The translations under genes and the position numbers were made by a program. The notes beneath the pieces are model-generated. The model had not been told where the DNA came from, ran no database searches, and saw only the letters and a program-made list of their open reading frames with translations. A DNA stretch of 29,309 nucleotides from an uncultured Acinetobacter sp. (GTDB taxonomy: Bacteria; Cyanobacteriota; Vampirovibrionia; Gastranaerophilales; Gastranaerophilaceae): assembly GCA_946623365.1 (NCBI GenBank), contig CAMORE010000004.1, forward strand, positions 1 to 29,309. Direction: 5' to 3'. This document shows, piece by piece, positions 7,496 to 15,350 of this stretch. Numbering within the stretch: position 1 is the first letter of the stretch; every line of letters begins with the position of its first letter.

Positions 7496-8570
7496 ATATA
7501 CTGTCAACAACTACTTTATGCAATCCTTTGGGGTGATCAACATTGCGTTTAAGTTTTAAGGCAATTTCCAATGCAATTTGCTGGCATATTATAACATCCG
7601 CGAACATTTGTTGAATTTCATTTTCACATTCTATATACAGATGGTAGTCGGGTTTTAGTCTGTTATCAGTCGGACCTATTATTGCCAGTTTTGGGTTGTA
7701 ATCCAGTTTAATCTTATTTAAATTAGAAACCGAACGTTCAGAGATTTTGTTTACGGCTATATATATAAGTGTAGATTTATTATTTAGGACTGCTACATGT
7801 CCGTGCATGAATTCTCCTAAAATTGCCGCGCTTATATTTTTATAAGAAGTTTCTTTAGTTTTTAGAGCTGCTTCTTTTGCTAATGAATATGATATCCCGT
7901 CTGCGGTTATTATAATATTGTTTTCTTTAGCCATACGTGCTGCAAATGATTTTATTTCATCTCTTTTGGCTAAAGCCCGTTCTATAATTATAGGAAGATG
8001 AATAAGGGATTCTTTGTATTCTTTGGTTGCTTCACTACCATGGACATTTTCGACAAGTTTTAGTGATATTAAAATTAAACAAAGCATTTGTGAAGTAAAT
8101 GATTTAGTGGCAGCGATTCCATTTTCAACACCTGCATAGCATGCAACTCTGTAATCACACATATTCCATATAGTCGAATTCTCTTTATTTGTGATACATA
8201 AAGTTTTTAAAGATGTAGAAGATTTAACTTTTTCAACGGATTTTATAGTGTCACTTGTTTCCCCTGATTGAGTAATAAAAATATAAAGGGTATTTTCATC
8301 ATGCGGGATTACACTTTTTAGCAGAAATTCACTTGAATATATTGCTCTAGATTCAATTCCTGAAAACTTTTCTAACAAATCTACCGCAAATCTTGCACAA
8401 TGATAGGATGATCCGCTTGCTACAAGGACAATTTTCCTTATGTTTTGAGGTAAATCAATCTTAATATCACCGCTTTGCGGATTTATATATTTCATTAAAA
8501 TATAAGGAATTATTTTTTTCTGTTCAATAATCTCCAGCTCCATGTTAGTTTGAATTTTTTTTCCGAACAT
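7494..8570 (-). CDS. SIS-domain sugar-phosphate isomerase or deaminase (GlmS C-terminal / NagB-II type)
   Basis: Two SIS domains in tandem bind a phosphorylated amino sugar in the cytoplasm. The first is marked by VASGSSYHCARF (50-61) and TQSGETSDT (100-108), the phosphosugar-binding loops of GlmS. The second contains GEFMHGHVAVL, and the protein ends in HPKGLHKVVVDSI, the GlmS-type tail. There is no N-terminal glutaminase domain and no catalytic Cys at position 2, so it cannot be a complete GlmS. NagB-II glucosamine-6-phosphate deaminase or a related stand-alone isomerase fits the 358-residue length better. Which direction it runs cannot be told from sequence. The start has only a weak GAGAG; an ATG at codon 10 is also possible but lacks a ribosome-binding site. 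It has its own promoter and is not clearly in an operon. Confidence 0.8.
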   Translation of the reverse strand: MFGKKIQTNMELEIIEQKKIIPYILMKYINPQSGDIKIDLPQNIRKIVLVASGSSYHCARFAVDLLEKFSGIESRAIYSSEFLLKSVIPHDENTLYIFITQSGETSDTIKSVEKVKSSTSLKTLCITNKENSTIWNMCDYRVACYAGVENGIAATKSFTSQMLCLILISLKLVENVHGSEATKEYKESLIHLPIIIERALAKRDEIKSFAARMAKENNIIITADGISYSLAKEAALKTKETSYKNISAAILGEFMHGHVAVLNNKSTLIYIAVNKISERSVSNLNKIKLDYNPKLAIIGPTDNRLKPDYHLYIECENEIQQMFADVIICQQIALEIALKLKRNVDHPKGLHKVVVDSI

Positions 8571-8587
8571 AATTACTCTCTCTTTTT

Positions 8588-8617
8588 CTTATATGTAGAT
8601 TTTAACATAGATTACAA
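8588..8617 (-). promoter_or_regulatory. Promoter for the SIS-domain gene
   Basis: On the minus strand, TTGTAA (8617-8612), an 18-bp spacer and TATAAG (8593-8588). The leader would be about 10-15 nt. Confidence 0.5.
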
Positions 8618-8649
8618 AATAAAATCCAGAATTTTACATAAGTGCATAT

Positions 8650-9138
8650 TTATTTAAGTAAAGGATGTTTTTTTATATTTTCAATAATTCTTTGTACCAT
8701 ATCCTGAGGCATAAACATTTTCTGTGCACCAAATTGACCCGTATATATTTGCTCTCCTTTTTGCAAATGCTTAACAATACCTTCGAGATACTTATTAATT
8801 GTTTCGTCTATATAGCGTTTCCCTCTTTTATAATGCTGTATTAATGTTCCCATAGCAGCTTCTGACTCTATATGCGGGTGTAATATTTTTCTTTTTAAGC
8901 AATGTTCAACTTCTATTTGATCCGCAATATGACCAAATCCGGAATAAAGTTCAGGATTTTGGTTTTTAATATACATTACATAACAGCCTTCTTTGGTATC
9001 TTGTAAATCCACATATCCTACAGGAATTTTATTATCTTTTACCTGATATCTGGTAAACATTCCGTAATCTTTAGGAGTAAACTTTTTTGATTCGATTTGT
9101 ACTGGAATATTTGTTTGTAAAAGTTTTGAATATATCAT
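8650..9138 (-). CDS. Hypothetical protein, 162 aa, possibly GNAT-like
   Basis: No firm family. The first half looks like alternating strands (VGYVDLQDTKEGCYVMYIKNQ), followed by a helix with EVEHCLKRKI and then HIESEAAMGTLIQHYKRGKRYID. The order of strands plus a helix containing an SEAAMGTLIQHYKRG-type turn recalls the core of GCN5-related acetyltransferases, but the acetyl-CoA loop (Q/RxxGxG/A) is not clear, so this stays a weak idea. The protein is soluble and basic at its C-terminus. The ATG at 9138 has no strong ribosome-binding site. It lies downstream of gatA, behind a hairpin, and could be expressed by read-through. Confidence 0.65.
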   Translation of the reverse strand: MIYSKLLQTNIPVQIESKKFTPKDYGMFTRYQVKDNKIPVGYVDLQDTKEGCYVMYIKNQNPELYSGFGHIADQIEVEHCLKRKILHPHIESEAAMGTLIQHYKRGKRYIDETINKYLEGIVKHLQKGEQIYTGQFGAQKMFMPQDMVQRIIENIKKHPLLK

Positions 9139-9177
9139 AATTAATTAAAAACTCAAAAAAATAAATTTTGCTATTAT

Positions 9178-9206
9178 AAATAAGGCGGGATATTACCCGC
9201 CTTTTA
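9178..9206 (-). terminator. Hairpin terminator after gatA
   Basis: AAGGCGGG (9182-9189) pairs with CCCGCCTT (9196-9203) around a 6-nt loop. On the minus strand it is followed by a moderately T-rich stretch. It lies 10 bp past the gatA stop codon. Confidence 0.7.
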
Positions 9207-9213
9207 AATTTAT

Positions 9214-10677
9214 TTATATATTAGCAAGTTGTTTATAGTAATCGTGTGCTTGTTCAAACTTGTAAGCAAAATTAAATAATTCTGCTTCCTTTAGTTGCGG
9301 AGCCATGATTTGCAGCCCAATCGGCATACCATCTTTGTCGAATCCGGCAGGAACAGATATAGCAGGAATTCCTGACAGGTTTGCACCTATAGTTGCAATA
9401 TCTGTCAAATACATTGAGAGAGGATCTTCAGTTTTAGAACCCAAATCAAATGCTGTATTCGGACAAGTCGGAGCAATTAATACGTTTACTTGTTCAAACG
9501 CTTTCAAAAAGTCCTCATGAACAACCCTCCTCATTTGCAAGGCTTTTTTATAGTATGCATCGTAGTATCCTGAGCTCAAAGCATAAGTACCTAACATTAT
9601 ACGTCTTTTAACTTCGGGACCAAAACCTTCAGCTCTGGTTTTACAATACATTTCAAGCAAGTTTTTTGCATCAGAAGTTCTGTGTCCGTATCTTACGCCG
9701 TCAAATCTTGCAAGGTTTGAGCTGCATTCTGCTGTAGCAAGAATGTAGTATATACCTATTGAATGCTTAATATTTGGAAGAGATATTTCTACAATTTCTG
9801 CTCCTTGAGCTTTATATGTATCTATTGCATTTTGAATAGCTTTTGATACATCTTCAGATAAACCTTCTCCAATAAGTTCTTTTACAACGCCGACTTTTAA
9901 ACCTTTAATATCGTTGTTAAGAGTATTTCTATAGTTTTCAACAGGCAAGTTTAAAGAAGTCGAGTCATGGTAATCATATCCTGATATTACTTCTAAAAGA
10001 GCCGCAGCATCTTCAACGGTTCTTGCAAAAGGTCCTATTTGATCAAGAGACGATGCAAATGCTATTAAACCATACCTTGAGACTTTTCCGTATGTAGGCT
10101 TCATCCCTACAATCCCGCAGAAACTTGCAGGAAGACGAATGCTTCCGCCGGTATCGGAACCAAGAGCTAATGCTGATTCGCAAGATGCAACAGAAGCAGC
10201 AGAACCGCCTGACGAACCTCCCGGAACTTTATTTAAATTCCATGGGTTATGAACTTTCTTAAATGCAGAGTTTTCATTAGAAGAACCCATTGCAAATTCA
10301 TCTAAATTTGCTTTACCGACAATTGGAATCAAGTTATCCAAAAGTTTTTGTGTTGCAGTTGCGTTATAAGGTGATACAAAATTTTCCAAAATTTTACTTG
10401 AAGCAGTTGTCTTTGAACCGATTAAATTCATATTATCCTTTAATGCTAAAGGTACTCCTGCAAGAAGAGGTAATTCTTCTCCTTTAGCAACTTTTTCGTC
10501 AACTTTTTTTGCTGTTTCAAGAGCGGTATCTTCTGTTAAAGAATTAAATGCACCAAGTTTTTCATCAATAGATTTAATTCTTTCAATAGATGCCTTTGTT
10601 AGTTCAACTGCTGAAACTTCTTTATTTTTAATTGCTTTTGCTTGTTCTACAGCACTTTTTTTCAATAATTCTAGCAT
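9214..10677 (-). CDS. gatA: Aspartyl/glutamyl-tRNA(Asn/Gln) amidotransferase subunit A
   Basis: This is the glutaminase subunit of GatCAB. It releases ammonia for converting Glu-tRNA(Gln), and perhaps Asp-tRNA(Asn), to the correct aminoacyl-tRNA. The amidase-signature catalytic triad is complete: Lys80 in ALKDNM, cis-Ser155 in PGGSSGGSAA, and Ser179 in GSDTGGSIRLPA. Its 487 residues match the family. The start is supported by AAGGAG seven bases upstream. A TGCTATAAT extended -10 lies about 43 bp before the ATG. No gatB or gatC is adjacent, so the complex is encoded at scattered loci. It is followed by a GC-rich hairpin. Confidence 0.96.
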   Translation of the reverse strand: MLELLKKSAVEQAKAIKNKEVSAVELTKASIERIKSIDEKLGAFNSLTEDTALETAKKVDEKVAKGEELPLLAGVPLALKDNMNLIGSKTTASSKILENFVSPYNATATQKLLDNLIPIVGKANLDEFAMGSSNENSAFKKVHNPWNLNKVPGGSSGGSAASVASCESALALGSDTGGSIRLPASFCGIVGMKPTYGKVSRYGLIAFASSLDQIGPFARTVEDAAALLEVISGYDYHDSTSLNLPVENYRNTLNNDIKGLKVGVVKELIGEGLSEDVSKAIQNAIDTYKAQGAEIVEISLPNIKHSIGIYYILATAECSSNLARFDGVRYGHRTSDAKNLLEMYCKTRAEGFGPEVKRRIMLGTYALSSGYYDAYYKKALQMRRVVHEDFLKAFEQVNVLIAPTCPNTAFDLGSKTEDPLSMYLTDIATIGANLSGIPAISVPAGFDKDGMPIGLQIMAPQLKEAELFNFAYKFEQAHDYYKQLANI

Positions 10678-10719
10678 ATCTTCTCCTTAGGGGCTTATCC
10701 TCGAATCCCTCTTAACAAA

Positions 10720-10728
10720 ATTATAGCA
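10720..10728 (-). promoter_or_regulatory. Extended -10 promoter for gatA
   Basis: On the minus strand, TGC directly precedes a perfect TATAAT (10725-10720), forming an extended -10. No good -35 is seen. The expected leader is about 36 nt. Confidence 0.5.
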
Positions 10729-10776
10729 GAAACAGGGGTAAATAAAATAAAAAAGCATGAAATACTATAAATAGTT

Positions 10777-10819
10777 TGCGGAAAAACTCAAAAATTTGTT
10801 AAATTTGGGTTTTTCCGCA
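10777..10819. promoter_or_regulatory. Long imperfect hairpin between divergent genes
   Basis: TGCGGAAAAA (10777-10786) pairs with TTTTTCCGCA (10810-10819), and the stem continues inward through AAATTT/AAATTT with a small bulge to a GTT loop. No T-run follows on either strand, so it is not a standard terminator. It lies between gatA (-) and the membrane-protein gene (+). It could be part of the leader of the latter, or an operator. Confidence 0.6.
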
Positions 10820-10912
10820 CCATCTAATCGTAAATTTTTGTAAAGGAAAATATTAAAAGAAGCAATTATTTTTGTTCACAAGTTTTACAGTATGCAAAGG
10901 AGTGATTACCGT

Positions 10913-11293
10913 ATGGCTGTAACAACAACGATATCAAAACCATTAGAAAACGGTTATGTTCAAGTAGATGCGAAATATAAAGGTGGTTATGGCAGATATT
11001 ATAAAGTTCCTAAAAATTCAGCAAAATTCTTTGCCGAAAAATTTAAAGACCATGATAAAAAAATGAATTTATATTCTAATATAGGTTTTGCAGTTGCGAT
11101 TCTTACAGGTGCTTTTGGAGCAGCATACCTTACAAGAAAAATGCAAAGCCGTTTAAAGCAGTTTTTAATCGAAACAGCTTCTGCTGTAGGTCTTGCTACG
11201 CTTACATCTCTGGGTATAAATCAATACGCTCAAAAAGAAGAAGAAAATATTTTGAAAAAATACAACGCAAAAGAAATCTTTTATAAAGCATAA
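10913..11293 (+). CDS. Small two-helix membrane protein, 126 aa
   Basis: No named family. The soluble N-terminal 55 residues (GYVQVDAKYKGGYGRYYKVP) look strand-rich. They are followed by two hydrophobic helices, IGFAVAILTGAFGAAYL (about 65-82) and FLIETASAVGLATLTSLGI (about 93-112), and a charged C-terminus (YAQKEEENILKKYNAKE). This fits a small inner-membrane hairpin protein with both ends on the same side. The frame is open from an ATG seven codons earlier, but I choose 10913 because AAAGGAG lies ten bases before it and overlaps the earlier ATG region. It diverges from gatA and converges with the gene ending at 11326. Confidence 0.75.
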   Translation: MAVTTTISKPLENGYVQVDAKYKGGYGRYYKVPKNSAKFFAEKFKDHDKKMNLYSNIGFAVAILTGAFGAAYLTRKMQSRLKQFLIETASAVGLATLTSLGINQYAQKEEENILKKYNAKEIFYKA

Positions 11294-11325
11294 TAAGTTC
11301 TCTCGTGCTAAACTTTATGATACCT

Positions 11326-11745
11326 TTACCAACGAGTTTTTTCTACAAAAGATTTAACAGCTTCTGTTATATCTGCAGGAGTGTCCAGAGTTGTATTATC
11401 CTCTTTATCATCTGTTTGTTGCAGGGAAAAGACTTCTTTTATTTTATTATATATACTTAGTACTGCAAATAAAAACAGAGAAGTTCCCGCTACACAAAAC
11501 ATTGCAATGATGAACTTTTTTGCCAGCTTTTTTTTACTCACCGGTTCTTTATATGGTTTTACATCTGATTGAAAAGTATCCTCAGAGAGAATACTTTTCG
11601 AATCTTCTACAATTGGTTCTTGTTCTGTTACAATTTCCAAATTATTTTGATTTTGAGCTTCATCTTTGTATTCATTCTGAATTTCTTCAGAGAAAACAGG
11701 AAGCGCAAGAGAACACATTATAAGTATCGTAAAAAATTTTTGCAT
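11326..11745 (-). CDS. Exported or membrane-anchored acidic protein, 139 aa, downstream of RNase E
   Basis: No recognised family. It begins with a signal-like segment (QKFFTILIMCSLALPVFSEE). A long acidic, Gln/Glu/Asn-rich linker follows (residues about 20-70), then basic SKKKLAKK and a membrane helix (FIIAMFCVAGTSLFLFAVL, about 77-95), and a short acidic tail. Most of the linker is therefore likely outside the cytoplasm, with the C-terminus inside. The ATG at 11745 comes one base after the stop of the RNase E/G gene (TAATATG), so the two are cotranscribed and probably coupled. In-frame ATGs further upstream inside the RNase gene are less likely starts, though one sits close behind GGAGG. Confidence 0.7.
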   Translation of the reverse strand: MQKFFTILIMCSLALPVFSEEIQNEYKDEAQNQNNLEIVTEQEPIVEDSKSILSEDTFQSDVKPYKEPVSKKKLAKKFIIAMFCVAGTSLFLFAVLSIYNKIKEVFSLQQTDDKEDNTTLDTPADITEAVKSFVEKTRW

Positions 11746-11746
11746 A

Positions 11747-13534
11747 TTATTCTGCATTTCCTCCGACAGCTTCACCTGCTTTTTTATTGCCGGCCTTGCT
11801 TCCTCGTTTCTGAGAATTTCGATTTGGTCTTCTTGAACGTTTTGGAGCCGGTTTCTTTTCTTTTATATCCTGTCTTAGCTCTGCTGTTTCAGAATTCTCA
11901 ACCGATACATCGACTACTTCTGTCTTTTTATCATCAATAACAACTGTTTTTTCATCAATAACAGGCGATATTACAGCATCTTCATTCAATACTGTTTGTG
12001 CAATTTGTTCGTTTGTTTGAACATCAGATTCTTGTATTTTCTTTCTTCCTCTGCCTTTTGCTTTAGAAGATTTTGTTTTCTTTTCTTCTTTTATTTCTTG
12101 AACTTCCGCAGCAGCATTTAATGACGGATTTTCTTTTTGTTCAATTACAGGTTCTTGCTGCTTAGTTTCAATATTTTCTTCGGCAGGTCTTTGGTTATCA
12201 TTTGTTCCATTTCCGTTTTTGTTAAATTTATTATTCGAAAACTTCTTGCGGTCATTCATCGGAAGTTTTATTTTTGCTGCTTTAGCTCTGTATTCGCCTT
12301 CTGCGGTAGCGGATGCAAATTTCATATCTTCCATAATATATCCGTTACCTTGACAATGCGGACAGCGTTTTGCAAAAATTTCGCTTATAGCTTGACCTTG
12401 TCTGTGACGAGTCATTTCCACAAGTCCTAAGTCTGACAATTGACCAACTTGCGGTTTAGCTTTATCGGATTCAACAGCAAGTTCAAGCTCTTCCATCATT
12501 GTTAATTTATCTATGCGGTTAGTCATATCAATAAAATCTATGATTATCATGCCGCCGATATTCCTTAGTCTTAACTGGCGCGCAATTTCATGAACAGCTT
12601 CTATATTCGTTTTTAAAATAGTTTCATCTTGAGTAGCCGAATTTGTAAACTTGCCGCTGTTAACGTCAATAACCGTTAATGCTTCTGTTGTTTGAATAAA
12701 CAAATAACCGCCTGACGGGAGATTAACTTTCATTTGTAAAGCTGCTTTAATCTCTTTGTGAATATCCATAGCAACCAGAAGCGGTTCAGAACCTTTATAC
12801 AAAGTTACTGTAATATTTTTATTCATATGCCAGTTTTGAAGTAAATTTTGAACCCTGTTTAGAGCAAAACCGGTATCTACAATAATTTCTTGAGTTTCTT
12901 CGTTGCATGCTTCTCTTATAACTCTGTATAACAAGTCTTGGTCTCTGTATAAAAGACTGGGGGGTTCCATGCTTTCTGCGGATGTTACAATATTATTCCA
13001 TTTTTCCAAAAGAATTTCTAAATCTTCTTGTATATCAGCTTCGGTTTGACCTTCAGCCTCTGTTCTTACGATAATACCGACTCCTACCGGTTTAAGCAGA
13101 TTTACTAATGACTTTAATCTTGCTCTTTCTTTTGAAGAAGTGATTTTTTTACTTACGTTAATGCCTGTTTCATTCGGCATTAATACTAAAAATCTTCCCG
13201 GAAGAGATATCTCTGTTGTTACTCGAGGTCCTTTGTGTCCTACGGGTTCTTTTACGACCTGAACAACAAGTTTTTGCTTCGGCTTAAGTTTATCCTGCAA
13301 GTCGCCTTTTCCGGCAACATCTTGAGCGTGCAGAAATCCCATTTTATCGGAACCTACATTTACAAAAGCAGCTTCTATTGATGGTAAAATATTTTCAACT
13401 TGTGCAAGATAAACATCTCCAAGAATAATTTCTCCTCTATGCACAAAAAATTCTGCAACTTTTCCGTTTTCTATAACCGCAGCAATATTGTCACGCTCGG
13501 CTATAACAATTTTGTTAGCTTGTGTGTCTTTCAT
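11747..13534 (-). CDS. rng: Ribonuclease E/G family endoribonuclease
   Basis: It is a single-strand-specific endoribonuclease for mRNA decay and rRNA or tRNA processing. An S1-type domain occupies about residues 30-110 (GEIILGDVYLAQVENILPSI is its start). The catalytic aspartates are Asp290 in TVIDVNSG and Asp333 in IIIDFIDM. The Zn-link that joins subunits is CPHC (391-394). After residue 405 comes a 190-residue low-complexity tail alternating acidic and basic patches, ending KRSRRPNRNSQKRGSK. This is longer than RNase G. It resembles cyanobacterial RNase E, where a basic C-terminal peptide recruits polynucleotide phosphorylase; that function here is inference. AAAGGA lies eight bases before the ATG, and a leader of about 190 nt precedes it. 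The membrane protein gene at 11745 is coupled downstream. Confidence 0.93.
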   Translation of the reverse strand: MKDTQANKIVIAERDNIAAVIENGKVAEFFVHRGEIILGDVYLAQVENILPSIEAAFVNVGSDKMGFLHAQDVAGKGDLQDKLKPKQKLVVQVVKEPVGHKGPRVTTEISLPGRFLVLMPNETGINVSKKITSSKERARLKSLVNLLKPVGVGIIVRTEAEGQTEADIQEDLEILLEKWNNIVTSAESMEPPSLLYRDQDLLYRVIREACNEETQEIIVDTGFALNRVQNLLQNWHMNKNITVTLYKGSEPLLVAMDIHKEIKAALQMKVNLPSGGYLFIQTTEALTVIDVNSGKFTNSATQDETILKTNIEAVHEIARQLRLRNIGGMIIIDFIDMTNRIDKLTMMEELELAVESDKAKPQVGQLSDLGLVEMTRHRQGQAISEIFAKRCPHCQGNGYIMEDMKFASATAEGEYRAKAAKIKLPMNDRKKFSNNKFNKNGNGTNDNQRPAEENIETKQQEPVIEQKENPSLNAAAEVQEIKEEKKTKSSKAKGRGRKKIQESDVQTNEQIAQTVLNEDAVISPVIDEKTVVIDDKKTEVVDVSVENSETAELRQDIKEKKPAPKRSRRPNRNSQKRGSKAGNKKAGEAVGGNAE

Positions 13535-13724
13535 TGTTTTAATCCTTTACATAAATGTCTTTTCAGGTGCTAAACAAAATGCACCCTGCGGGCTTATTTA
13601 AGTATATGAACAGATTATGTTTGTTAATTTATTAAATACTTATAAATCTCTTAAATCTGTTATTTTTATTTAAACCTTTCTTGTTTTTCTCCAAATTTTA
13701 AACTCTATTTGAAGAAAAAACCTT
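13535..13724 (-). promoter_or_regulatory. Long 5' leader of the RNase E/G gene
   Basis: From the predicted start near 13724 to the ATG the leader is about 190 nt, AU-rich and non-coding. Near its 3' end CAGGGTGC pairs with GCACCTG around ATTTTGTTTA, a 7-bp stem with one bulged G. It lies about 30 nt before the start codon. RNase E genes in other bacteria are known to autoregulate through their leaders. Such control here is an inference. Confidence 0.4.
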
Positions 13725-13730
13725 ATTTTT

Positions 13731-13759
13731 ATAATACAAAATTTTTATTAAATTGTAAA
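13731..13759 (-). promoter_or_regulatory. Promoter for the RNase E/G gene
   Basis: On the minus strand, TTTACA (13759-13754), a 17-bp spacer and TATTAT (13736-13731). This is the best promoter match in the 300-bp divergent region between the RNase gene and thyX. Confidence 0.6.
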
Positions 13760-13803
13760 GTCTGTTTCACTTTTTCAGAACTCTTTTATATAAATAAGAA
13801 TTA

Positions 13804-13812
13804 TGTTATCAT
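13804..13812 (+). promoter_or_regulatory. Extended -10 promoter for the thyX operon
   Basis: TGT followed by TATCAT (13807-13812) forms an extended -10, with an AT-rich weak -35 (TTTATA, 13785-13790) 16 bp upstream. The leader would be about 16 nt and holds the GGGAG ribosome-binding site. Confidence 0.45.
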
Positions 13813-13834
13813 TGTAAAAAAGAGGGAGTAGTAT

Positions 13835-14533
13835 ATGGAAGAACATAATAATAAACCGGTAGTTAATCTTATTTCCAGACCGGAAAACATGCTGAAAACT
13901 GTTTATACAGCTGCAAGAACTTGTTACAGTGCAGATATGCCGATAAATATATATAACAGCACTGATGATAAAGAAAAAATGCTTAAGCTGATTGAGCGTG
14001 TTGTAGGTTCCGGACATTATTCAGTAATAGAGCATGTCCAAGTAACTTTTGCAATTTCTAATGTATCAAGAGCTTGTACTCACCAGCTTGTAAGACATCG
14101 TCATATGTCTTTTTCTCAAAAATCACAAAGATATGTAAAAGAAAAAGGACAATTTGATTATCTTATTCCTCCAACGATAGAAAAAAATGAAGAATTAAAG
14201 AAAAAATTTGTTGATTTTATGGGCGAAATCGCAGAAAAATATACAGAGTTTGTAGACGCAGGAATTCCGGCTGAGGATGCAAGAGCCGTTCTTCCGAATG
14301 CTGCTTCTACATCAATAGTAGCAAGCTTAAACTTACGAGAACTCATTCATATTGCTAATCTAAGATTATGTTCCAGAGCTCAAACCGAGATTAGGACGAT
14401 GGTTAAGTCTATGTGTGAAGAGTTGATTAAAGTAGAACCATGGTTAAAGCCATATCTTGTGCCTAAGTGTGAAAGACTGGGTTTCTGTGATGAAGATAAG
14501 TCTTGCGGAAGGAAACCGAAACTCGAATTATGA
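13835..14533 (+). CDS. thyX: Flavin-dependent thymidylate synthase
   Basis: It methylates dUMP to dTMP using methylene-tetrahydrofolate and FAD with NADPH. It acts as a homotetramer and is unrelated to ThyA. The ThyX signature is intact as RHRHMSFSQKSQR (87-99), with QLVRHRH contacting flavin and dUMP. ARAVLPNAAST and NLRELIHIANLRLC, also typical of ThyX, follow around residues 149-180. The 232-residue length is normal. The start has GGGAG seven bases upstream. Its stop overlaps the start of the next gene by four bases (ATGA), so it heads an operon with a solute-binding protein and surE. ThyX is common in anaerobes and needs no dihydrofolate reductase. Confidence 0.96.
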   Translation: MEEHNNKPVVNLISRPENMLKTVYTAARTCYSADMPINIYNSTDDKEKMLKLIERVVGSGHYSVIEHVQVTFAISNVSRACTHQLVRHRHMSFSQKSQRYVKEKGQFDYLIPPTIEKNEELKKKFVDFMGEIAEKYTEFVDAGIPAEDARAVLPNAASTSIVASLNLRELIHIANLRLCSRAQTEIRTMVKSMCEELIKVEPWLKPYLVPKCERLGFCDEDKSCGRKPKLEL

Positions 14534-15324
14534 AACAATACGGAATTATTTTAACATTACTTTTTGTCGCCTTTATAATATTTCATATAACTTTTTTGCA
14601 GCCCAAAAAATATGAAACTACAGATATGTTTGAAGATATAATGCAAAGAGGTTATATAAAGGTAGGTATCAACACAGATTCAAAACCTTTTGGTTTTTAT
14701 AATGAAAAAGGTGAAGTCTGTGGGTATGATGCGGATCTTGCACGATATATTGCTCAATATATTTTAAATAATCGCAAAAAAATTTATTTTGTACCGATAA
14801 CACCGGGGGACAGATTAATAAAACTAACAACAGGAGAAGTTGATATTGTTATTGCTACAATGACTATAAATCCACAACGAGAAAAGATTATTAACTTCTC
14901 AGTTCCATATGATGCTGCGGGAATGGCTATATTAACTAAAACATCAAGCAAACTTGGAACAATTGGAGATTTAGCAGGACAAAATGTCGGTATTATTTGG
15001 GGTACAACTGCGGAAAAAAATATAAGCAACATGGTTCCGAATGCTAATATAATAGGTTTTAGAAGCTATAAAGATGCATATTTAGCGTTAAAACAGGGAA
15101 AAATTAATGCTGTGACATCTGATGACACTCTTTTAAGCCGATTTGCTCTAGAAGATCCCGAGGTTAAAATTTTACCTAAAAGGTACACCCGAGAACCATA
15201 CGGTATTGGATTAAGACAAGGTAAAGGCTCTGCTAAACTCAAAAATGCACTGGATTTTGCAATTAACGATATGAGACAAAAAGGTGTTCTATTACGTTTG
15301 CATAAGCAATGGCTTAAAGGGTAA
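14530..15324 (+). CDS. Amino-acid-type periplasmic solute-binding protein (SBP family 3)
   Basis: This is a receptor of an ABC uptake system, or of a regulatory protein, that binds polar amino acids outside the membrane. After a hydrophobic N-terminal anchor (YGIILTLLFVAFIIFHITFL, residues 4-23) comes the family 3 fold: IKVGINTDSKPFGF, GEVCGYDADLARYIA, PITPGDRLIKLTTGEVDIVI, and TMTINPQREKIINFSVPY. The region around LGTIGDLAGQNVGI and LLRLHKQWLKG closes it. There is no Cys lipobox, so it is a signal-anchored or cleaved protein rather than a lipoprotein. The frame opens earlier at a TTG, but the ATG at 14530, overlapping the thyX stop, is the natural start. No permease or ATPase gene is adjacent, so this is an orphan receptor in a nucleotide-metabolism operon. 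Confidence 0.9.
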   Translation: MKQYGIILTLLFVAFIIFHITFLQPKKYETTDMFEDIMQRGYIKVGINTDSKPFGFYNEKGEVCGYDADLARYIAQYILNNRKKIYFVPITPGDRLIKLTTGEVDIVIATMTINPQREKIINFSVPYDAAGMAILTKTSSKLGTIGDLAGQNVGIIWGTTAEKNISNMVPNANIIGFRSYKDAYLALKQGKINAVTSDDTLLSRFALEDPEVKILPKRYTREPYGIGLRQGKGSAKLKNALDFAINDMRQKGVLLRLHKQWLKG

Positions 15325-15350
15325 AAATATTTCTGCAAGAAAGGTTTAAT

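Noticed and set aside
11381..11940. Overlapping plus-strand frames opposite the RNase E tail and the membrane protein
   Set aside because: They are shadows of the Glu/Lys-rich coding strand, rich in Phe and Leu, with no ribosome-binding site.
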